From positions 3,658,001-3,722,000 of the forward strand of contig NC_087068.1 in NCBI RefSeq assembly GCF_963678635.1: 64,000 nucleotides of DNA, read 5' to 3'. Positions 55,515-64,000 of the stretch are shown here, one piece after another; position 1 is the stretch's first letter, and each line of letters starts with the position of its first letter. The notes beneath the pieces were generated by a model that ran no database searches, was not told the DNA's origin, and worked only from the letters and a program-made list of their open reading frames with translations. This DNA is from Symsagittifera roscoffensis. Lineage: Eukaryota > Xenacoelomorpha > Acoela > Convolutidae. The position numbers were made by a program, and so were the translations under genes.

Positions 55515-57927
55515 CTGCCCACTAAAAAATTATACTGAATAAAGTTGCTGCCAACTAATTTAGGCAAATTCGTTGTAAATATTTCCTAATAAATTCAAAT
55601 TGTACCTTAGAAGTTGTTTTTGACTTTAATTATTTTTTATTTAATTATTAATTGTCTAAAATTATTGGAGAATAGTTGAAGTGCAGTCGGGAGTTTGCTT
55701 TTCAACAACGGTCGGTGTTCTATTTGGTCATTTTATTCAATGTGTCAAACAAGTAAAAACTAAATAGGAAACTTCTCAGTTTTAACCGTTTTTCTCACCG
55801 ACTAAAAAAAACTCAGTTCAAACACGGACTTTTTGGCTCACAGCATCAGACTATCACTGAATCATGTCAGAAACATACTCAAAAAACATGTTTTCTCCTC
55901 TAAATAATCGAAATCTTGGTTTAGCAGATGGCTCGAAGAATGACATGGAAACACAATAATAGAAAAACCTCGTTGGGGCTGAGACCTGGACTCTGCAATG
56001 GCCAAGCAGTGTTATTAAGCAATGTCTTTCTTTTTATCTACTCAAAACAGGGGGAAAATATTGTTAAATTAATCATTTTTAACCTATTTTTAACCAATTA
56101 GAACGCAGCAAATTTGGAGTTCTCAATTGAAAACTTTGATGCTAAATTATTTTTAACCTATTTTTAACCAATTAGAACGCAGCAAATTTGGAGTTCTCAA
56201 TTGAAAACTTTGATGCTAATCATTGTTTTTATTTAGCGAAAAGGGGGCGATTCTTTAGCAGATACATCAGGGGAGAGATTGCAAAGTCGATAGAGTCTTC
56301 GCTTATTTCTTTTTTGATAGATCATTTCTCACTTTTCATTGACACTTGATTTTAACCAAGTCGACCAATCCATAAAAGAAGCACACTCTTCCCAAATTCA
56401 ACTTATTTTAAGTGAGATGCTTTGGTAAGGAGAGTTTATGGAATTTACAGCAACTAGTTTTGTTGGAACCGCATTAAGGATGGACGAACTTACTGTTGAA
56501 AAAAATATATATTTTTTTGCTGTTGCCTGCAACTCATTTTTAGCATATTTGTTCAAAGTAATATCTGATCCTTTAAAAAGCTATCTGCAACTGGAGTTCC
56601 AGCTAAACTCATTTGAAAAAGGGCAAAACAAGGTATTTGGATTAATATAGGAAATAAGAAGCGCAACTAATGGTCAAACTCTTTTCGTCAGATCCGATAA
56701 ATTGACAAAAATTTTCACAGAACATCCACCCAACGCGCAACTTTTGTAGGTTAAACTCAAGCCTCTCAGGTATTCAAATAAAAATAAAGTTTCACTGCAT
56801 CAAATCAAACTTTTTGAATTTAAACTTCTCCTGCTTTTTAGAAAATCTGCAGTTTTTGGCATTTTTTTCTTCAATTTGAAGAAAGTTTGATTCAAAAATT
56901 CAGAATTGACAAAAAAAAAGAAACTTAAAAAGAAAATTAGTAGCATCAAATGAATTAGATTTGGATTAGTCACAAAGCAATAAAAACATACGTTTTTCTT
57001 TTTTAGGTCGGTTTCTCAAATTTTGCACACAAAAAAAACTCAAATAAAAAACCAATTTAAGTTGACCTCCATGTGTTTTTCTTACTGAAGCTTTTGTCGG
57101 AATGGTTTTTTTTACCATCTAAAACTGCCTGGAAAAAGACGTTAGATTATTTCTACTAACCAAGAAAATACTTTTAATTACAGTTTGTGAGCTATAAAAA
57201 TTGCCCAGTAAAAATTTGACAAATCGTTTAAGACTTTGAAGAAGTGGTAAAATTTCTATACTATGTATATATCAAATTAAAATTTCTCGATTTACCTATG
57301 CTTTGTTTGTGATAAAAAAAGAGTAAATATAGGTTTGCATTTTTGATAAATTCAACTGATTTGAAAAACCATTCATTCTGAACCCAGTGATTCGAATTTT
57401 TACAAACCCCCTTCGTAAAACTTCCAGACAATTTTGCCCATTTTCATTCATTTTCTGCATTCCTATTCAGATTTTTTGGTTTGCATTGGTTTTTTTGTTT
57501 CCAAAAACTTCCTTTCAACCAACGCGCTCGGCAAGATTCATAGATGATTCGTTTCACACTTGTTTCTATAACTTACAAATAAATTAAGGCTCTAGACGAT
57601 TGAAAACGAATCTTCAATGCCTTTCAAATTTTTTTCCATTACTATAAAGAAACTCGAAAAAAACTTGGACTATGAACATTGTTTTTTAAATTTTTCTGAA
57701 AATTGAATAAAAATTGATGCAAAAAAAACTTTTAGATGCAAGCATTTTGGGAGAAGGGAAGGTCATTCGGTCTCTGATCTTAATCTGCTGTCGGACTGTT
57801 TTTGAGTACAAATTTTTTTTTTCACTTTATTTCAGGTCACCTTGATCGAATGCACTAGAAAAAAACTTGAAACTTCCAAGCTGAAAAAGTGCTATTTTTC
57901 TTTCTTTTTATCTTTGAGCAAACTCAT
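55515..57927. other. Spacer between retrotransposon copies
   Basis: Single-copy in this window apart from a 74-bp tandem pair (56076-56220). No exon recognised; A/T-rich with many homopolymer runs. Confidence 0.4.
56076..56220 (+). repeat. 74-bp tandem duplication
   Basis: Two near-perfect units contain TTTTTAACCAATTAGAACGC, then AGCAAATTTGGAGTTCTCAA and TTGAAAACTTTGATGCTAA. A distant relative (CCAATCAGAATGCAGCAAAT) lies at about 7250. Confidence 0.9.
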
Positions 57928-57985
57928 TGTTCCGACTTTCGATGAGAACGGAAAATTTATGCTTGGTGTTTTTTTTTATTCAGAC
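57928..57985 (+). mobile_element. TGTTCCGACTTTCG terminus fragment
   Basis: TGTTCCGACTTTCGATGAGA, then AATTTATGCTTGGTGT and a T-run ending ATTCAG, matches the left end of the 4427 element (TTATGCTTGGTGTGGG, ATTCAG). It is truncated about 20 bp before copy B begins. Confidence 0.65.
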
Positions 57986-58007
57986 AACTGTCCGCGATTG
58001 AAATAAT

Positions 58008-59151
58008 AAGAAGCGATTCCATAGTTAATTCTGGTCATTCGGTAGTGCTTAACCTCAGTCAAATTTTGAATTCTTTTACAAGATTTGACGATAGTCTCTA
58101 TCTTCTTCTTCCAACTGCACCTGACGGTACATGTTTGCAATGTCGCTGAGAGTGTTATCTGATGCAATCCGAAGCAAAACAAATTGCTGAAAAGTTCTTT
58201 CTGAACTGTTGGTCCAACCATCAATTTTTCGTTGGGTGATGTTCCAGATGTCTTTGATGATGCGTTGGAAGTCACTCGAAGTTTTTTTTGTCGCACTTGA
58301 ACCCTTGGAAACAAGTTGATGTGGTATGTAGAAACAGTTGTGAACAGTTATATTTCTGTGAATTGTTGAATCCAGGATCGGCTAATTGTAATTGCTTCAC
58401 TGTTGTCCAATTGTTTGTGCTGATTCATCACGAAGGCAATTTTGTTGGTTAGCTTCTCACGAATTGATGCTGCTATTAAGAATGTTTCATTTTCTGAGCG
58501 CCCGATGAGCAGATGAACCTGTCCCTTGTTGTCGCAAACTTCATTTCCTCCAATTCCGCAAAACCTTGTTGTCTGCTTCTTCCTACGTATCTATAACCCC
58601 TGAGCAACTGCTTCTGTTATCAGGTCGTTCTTTGATGCTGAATCCAGTACTCCTCGAACAAGAAATAATTCTCCGTTGATCTCAAGTGGAAAGATGATAG
58701 CTTGTAGAAAAACTTCGTCCTTAGATTATCATGAATTGCTGCTCCGTGTTTTTGTCAATTGTCTTCACTTTTGGTGATGTCTGATGTAGCTAGGTTTCTC
58801 TTAAGCGTCTTTGGTGTGTTGTTACTTCCTTTACTGTCGAGTTGTCGATTATTAATCGATGTCGGTCACAGTGGTGATAATTCAAGAGCTTGGCATCTTT
58901 ATTCGAGAAACTTCTTGAGCTGTTCGTAACGCTGACGTTCTCTTCCTGGCATAGAAATTTTTCAAGCTTTCCGTGTTTCAATGGGAAGTCGTTCCGTCAG
59001 AAAGTAGGCAAAAAAATGCACTGTTGATTTACTGGTTGTCCATTGTTGAGCAAAACAATTCGGTGTTTCTCAGTGGTTTCCATGAGAGTTCGATATCTTC
59101 GGAGTTTTCTGTTGTCAACGAACGCTGCTTAAAGATTTCGTGTAAATTCAA
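58008..59151 (-). pseudogene. Retrotransposon copy B: partial, RT to gag
   Basis: Equivalent to 62004-63149 of copy C, with only one or two differences seen (GTGTTATCTG against GTGTTACCTG; CCATTGTTGAG against CCATGGTTGAG). It carries the same 511-bp deletion as C, where a 13-bp filler joins the flanks (58336-58349 region). Both ends fall inside the element, so it is not an independent insertion. It runs straight into copy C. Confidence 0.9.
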
Positions 59152-62100
59152 CGTTTAAATTAGGCAGTTTTCGCATAAAAGTCACCAACAAACTAAAAAC
59201 TTGCAGCAAACTTTAAAATTACAGAACAGTTAAATATCTATAGACTACTGACAATTCGCTCCGAAGAACTGTATTTTCAAAAAAAATTGAAGAAAAAATC
59301 ACTCTAATCTTTTTTTCTTATTTTTGACAAAATTAAGAAATATTTATGCGTGGGCTATGCTAGGAACTCAAAACACAGTTATTCTCGACTATTTTTTGAA
59401 GAACTTATCTCTGATATTGCAAGCCTAACACGTGTTATTATTCTGCTTTTTGATGTAGTCCAGTTCTCTTCATAAATCTTAGATATCTAACCAACTTAAA
59501 ATAAATTCCTAGTTTATCAACATATAAGCGTGAGAAATTCAAACTGTTCAGAATTGAGAAAAAAGATTTTCTGTTTTTGTTTCACAAATTTAGTTAAAGT
59601 CAATAGTTGCACGGTTACAGTTGCCCTTACGGGTACAGTTTGCCGGCTACAGTGCCTCGTAGAGATTGAACGGGATTAATTAAACGGCTAGAAGAAATCC
59701 TCGAGTTATGTCCTGAATGAAGAAAAGTTCTGTATTCGGTCAACTTCTGTCGAAATGCATGAGTACAAATCTAATGACTGGTCGATTGTAGAACTCTGTT
59801 CGAGTTTTGACTTGTGCAACCCGAATGATGTTGTCATTGTCATCGAAAACTTTAGTGATAAGACCCATTGGCCACATCAAAGGCGGGATGTTGTCCTCTT
59901 TGACAATAAAAATGTCTCCAATTGTAAATTTTTGTGATGGCGATGTCGTCCATTAAACTTTTTGTTGCAGAGAAGCCAAGTATTCTCCCTTCCAACGTTT
60001 CCAGAATCGTCGAACTATGTTGCTAATGGCTTTGATTTGTCGACTGAGCGATGTCTTCTTGTCGTGTGTCGAACACGGCATTGCTGTCAATAGTCTTCCG
60101 ATAAGAACTTGTTCTGGCGTTAAAGCGAGTGCATCGTTAACGTCCTTAGATGGCGTAACAAGTGGTTTTGAATTGAGGACGCCCCCAATTTGTGTCAGAA
60201 TTGCCAGGAACTGATGAAGTTGTAGTCGCGTTTTCCAAAATATTCGGTAGAAGTGTCGTTTCAGCAATTTCACTACCGCTTCCCATAATCCTTGGCAGTG
60301 TGGCGCTCTTGGTTGTTATGCATAAAACTGAATTGTCGTTTTTAAAGGCGCTGAGAGTTTCTTTGAGTGTTTCGTTCATCATCAGTTTTTGGATTTCATT
60401 TTCACCTCGCGAGCCAATAAAAATTATCGAATTATCGCTGTAAAAATCTTTCGGTAAACCTCTTCTGGTGCAAAAATGTTTTACAATGTCTAAGCAATCG
60501 TCCTTTGTGAGAGAGTGGACGGTTTCCATGTGAACTGCTTTGTGAGAGAATTGACGGTTTCCATGTGAACTGCTTAGTTGCAAAGCAATGACGATAACCA
60601 CATAAACTTAATTTTCTTCGCTGCTGCTGTCTTTAATGTAGAAAAAACGCAATAATCGAGCCCTGTGTCATTGAAAGCAAAAAATTCTACAATTTTTTTT
60701 GAGCGGCAAATTTCCTAACTTTAAGTAAAGAAGTCTGACGTCCTGTCCAAGGCTTGCAATTATGAATTGGCCAACGCGAGGCCTCCTGTTATGCATACCG
60801 TTTGTCGAATGGTGCAGAGTGTCAACTGAGGACCGCTATGGAACGATATCCCTAATGAGCAATTTGTTGATTGGTAATTTCCCTGGGAATCAGCATTGGA
60901 ATTTTTTTTGTCGATAACGTATGGCGAATCGGCGAGGCGTCATTCTAAACGAATTTTGTTGCTCTCATCGTCGAAGAAGGGCGAAAGGCTCAGAAGGTTG
61001 CTGTTCCTTGGAATACGTTTCCCTTTCCTGATAAGTTGAATCTCGGCAAGCTGTAGAGAGTCTAACGAGCTTCCTTAACTTCCACGGCTCAACTTCTCCG
61101 AGTAGCACAATTAGCGAAATTGTCTTTCATCCGCAAAAATTTCCATCTCTCGGCTAGTAGAATTTCTTGAATTATCTCAACTCAATTAGCACTTGCAAGG
61201 AAATTCCCAAAATCACGCAATTGTAACTTGAGAGCGGGTCCAGCCGAAAACAGTTGGTATGATAGAACGCTTGTCGCTGATTGCGGATAGAGTCGCTTTC
61301 ACTAGTTTTGCTCCTAGAAGTGCTGCACAATGTTCCATGGGTGGAACACAAATGCATTCAATAAGCGCAACTCAAATTTTTGCGGTCAAAGTTTTGACGT
61401 CTGTTGTACATTCCCTGGTTTCTTGTCGGATATACAGGAAAGCTGCATATGCTGTACTTGATGCGTCACAGAAAACATGAATGTGAAGTTCCTTGGTTGT
61501 CTCAGCTAAAAGAACTCGGCGATGTTTTTCAGTTCCTTAAGCTGCTGTCGAAGGCGTCCATAGTGTCCCTGTATTGTGACTCATATCGTTTGATCCCATG
61601 AGATCGTGTCCATCCACATAAGTAGTATGAATGTCTTAAGTTGAATGGTCGTAAGCCAAATCCATCTAAGGGGATCATAGCTTATGGTCATTTCTGAGAT
61701 TTTTTCTCGTTTGCTCAACGGAGACCGTTCGTTTAGTTTAAATGCAAAGCTAAAATGGTCTGGCAGCGGGTCCCGTTTGATTCCCGGTGTTTTGATGACA
61801 TAGTCGTCTTTTTTGATTATCATTTCATCTGCTGCTTCTCGATATCACATAGGAGCCGTTCTACTACCTTCGTTTCGTTTGATGTCTATTTGCAAATTTC
61901 AAATCCAGCTGTAGCAAATGTATTGATGAATCCCTCATTTAGTTGAATTGCTGATTCAGTATCTTTGTTCGACAAGCACTTGACGAGGTCTCATCCATTG
62001 AAAGGCTCAAGAAGCGATTCCATAGTTAATTCTGGTCATTCGGTAGTGCTTAACCTCAGTCAAATTTTGAATTCTTTTACAAGATTTGACGATAGTCTCT

Positions 62101-64000
62101 ATCTTCTTCTTCCAACTGCACCTGACGGTACATGTTTGCAATGTCGCTGAGAGTGTTACCTGATGCAATCCGAAGCAAAACAAATTGCTGAAAAGTTCTT
62201 TCTGAACTGTTGGTCCAACCATCAATTTTTCGTTGGGTGATGTTCCAGATGTCTTTGATGATGCGTTGGAAGTCACTCGAAGTTTTTTTTGTCGCACTTG
62301 AACCCTTGGAAACAAGTTGATGTGGTATGTAGAAACAGTTGTGAACAGTTATATTTCTGTGAATTGTTGAATCCAGGATCGGCTAATTGTAATTGCTTCA
62401 CTGTTGTCCAATTGTTTGTGCTGATTCATCACGAAGGCAATTTTGTTGGTTAGCTTCTCACGAATTGATGCTGCTATTAAGAATGTTTCATTTTCTGAGC
62501 GCCCGATGAGCAGATGAACCTGTCCCTTGTTGTCGCAAACTTCATTTCCTCCAATTCCGCAAAACCTTGTTGTCTGCTTCTTCCTACGTATCTATAACCC
62601 CTGAGCAACTGCTTCTGTTATCAGGTCGTTCTTTGATGCTGAATCCAGTACTCCTCGAACAAGAAATAATTCTCCGTTGATCTCAAGTGGAAAGATGATA
62701 GCTTGTAGAAAAACTTCGTCCTTAGATTATCATGAATTGCTGCTCCGTGTTTTTGTCAATTGTCTTCACTTTTGGTGATGTCTGATGTAGCTAGGTTTCT
62801 CTTAAGCGTCTTTGGTGTGTTGTTACTTCCTTTACTGTCGAGTTGTCGATTATTAATCGATGTCGGTCACAGTGGTGATAATTCAAGAGCTTGGCATCTT
62901 TATTCGAGAAACTTCTTGAGCTGTTCGTAACGCTGACGTTCTCTTCCTGGCATAGAAATTTTTCAAGCTTTCCGTGTTTCAATGGGAAGTCGTTCCGTCA
63001 GAAAGTAGGCAAAAAAATGCACTGTTGATTTACTGGTTGTCCATGGTTGAGCAAAACAATTCGGTGTTTCTCAGTGGTTTCCATGAGAGTTCGATATCTT
63101 CGGAGTTTTCTGTTGTCAACGAACGCTGCTTAAAGATTTCGTGTAAATTCAATTGCAAAATAAAAACTTCGTTGTCGTATCACTTCTCCAGAACGTCAAT
63201 GGCTATGTCAAAATTGTCATCTGTAATCATTATGGAATGTAGTAGTTGGTCCGCGTCTCCAGTCAGAGAAGATTTCAAGTGCTGTAGCTATTGATTCTTC
63301 GTCAGTCTCGTTTTGTCAATCACAGTTCCTTGACGATTTCCATTTTATGTATTCATCAGAGAAAACAGGCAAATTTAGTTTTGATAAGCTGACATTCACA
63401 TCTGTTGTTTGACTCGTGTCGGTGTCTTAAGCCTGTGAAGAAACTGTTGAAATTGAAGAAATTACTGTCCATATTTGTCGTCCAAATCTTCTCGTTTTCG
63501 ATCTCATAGTTTAATGGCTGCTCATCTGTGATCAGTTCGTGTATTTGAGTTTGAGAACTGGTCCTGTTATTTGCGGATGTTGACTTCCAGTTGCCGAACT
63601 CTTGCAACTCCTGTTTCACCAAGAGTTCCGCGATTTTGAATGATCACGTTTGCTTCATTTTAGTATCTGGTTACTACGCGTCGATGAGATGATCTAGAGC
63701 TTTTGAGTTGCCCAAAATATTCTGTCAGGTCAATGAGACTGTCGTTGTTCAACTCATGTTTTTGTTGATGCTATTCGTCAATGGGAATCGCTGAAAATTT
63801 TGACTGTGTAGACGTTTTTGTTCTGCATGGGAGTTGAAATGACAAATCTGGGGTGAATTTTCAAGTGAAGTAGTTGGTCGCTGTTGCTGGATGTTGCCAA
63901 CCCGAGATGTGTTTCAGTGGAAGACAATCCCCGCAAGGGAAAAAGCAAGAACAAAAGTCCGCACGTGGACAAAAACCAACCCAAAACACGAAAGTTATTG
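59150..64000 (-). mobile_element. Segmental duplication copy C, with BEL/Pao remnant, cut by window end
   Basis: It starts at the equivalent of 49631 and continues to the equivalent of 54982. Contents mirror copy A: 3' LTR at about 59433-59665, integrase remnant 59953-60665, connection/RNase H 61155-61850, truncated RT about 61990-62340, gag remnants 62791-63900. The segment 52825-53335 of copy A is deleted and replaced by GTGAACAGTTATA at 62341-62353, removing the N-terminal half of the RT and the end of the protease. Its 5' LTR, if present, lies beyond the window. Confidence 0.93.
59953..60665 (-). pseudogene. BEL/Pao integrase remnant (copy C)
   Basis: Same readable blocks and the same frame break and 33-bp internal duplication as in copy A, with a few substitutions (KGEYLAS for KEEYLAS; FKNDN for FTNDN). 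The shared lesions show that decay came before duplication. Confidence 0.85.

Noticed and set aside
49918-64000. Independent retrotransposon insertions for copies A and C
   Set aside because: The copies share 287 bp of non-element flank and the same lesions, and their mutual divergence is far below that of the LTR pair.
1-64000. CRISPR arrays, operons, bacterial promoters
   Set aside because: The window is eukaryotic; tandem repeats present lack unique spacers and associated genes.

Overview
The window is nuclear DNA of an intron-rich, AT-rich animal. The evidence is spliced genes with GT-AG introns and T-rich acceptors, a Cys-loop anion-channel subunit, a BLOC-3 subunit (HPS1), an FGD-type Rho exchange factor, a B-box/coiled-coil protein, a BEL/Pao LTR retrotransposon and LINE debris. 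No bacterial feature is visible. Nothing fixes the species; a Cys-loop anion channel fits a bilaterian or cnidarian. All calls come from reading the sequence. Splice sites were chosen by GT/AG consensus and by phase agreement between exons.

Layout. 1-9267: no convincing exon; a ~150-bp tandem array (2030-2805), a tRNA-like fragment and an inverted-repeat element. 9268-9996 (+): last exon of a GABA/glycine-type receptor subunit. It meets, tail to tail, the HPS1 homologue on the minus strand (10146-18339, at least five exons). The two stop codons are 149 bp apart, so the 3'UTRs probably overlap. 18340-25217: no gene; a 580-bp TGTTCCGAC repeat, a ~165-bp tandem array and a decayed LINE reverse transcriptase. 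25218-34072 (+): a complete 12-exon FGD-type gene (831 aa; DH, PH, FYVE, PH) whose exon phases all agree. Its introns hold an antisense LINE fragment, a tRNA-Tyr-like pseudogene, TGTTCCGAC repeats and a triplicated 3' splice site. 35540-36171 (-): a small two-exon gene for a 140-aa secreted protein full of dibasic sites, not recognised. 42188-48618 (-): a five-exon gene for a 263-aa RING-less B-box/coiled-coil protein; one intron holds twin hairpins with an identical spacer.

49631-64000: a decayed BEL/Pao element on the minus strand with old, diverged LTRs (copy A). After a 2.5-kb spacer come a fragment (B) and a third copy (C) running off the right edge. A and C appear about 99.7% identical and share non-element flank, so they reflect segmental duplication (or assembly of two haplotypes) rather than new insertion. 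B and C share a 511-bp deletion absent from A.

The genes do not form an obvious pathway. HPS1 (Rab32/38 activation on lysosome-related organelles) and the FGD-like protein (Rho-family GTPase activation on phosphoinositide membranes) are both exchange-factor proteins of membrane traffic, but nothing suggests co-regulation. The most novel-looking locus is the secreted dibasic-rich precursor.
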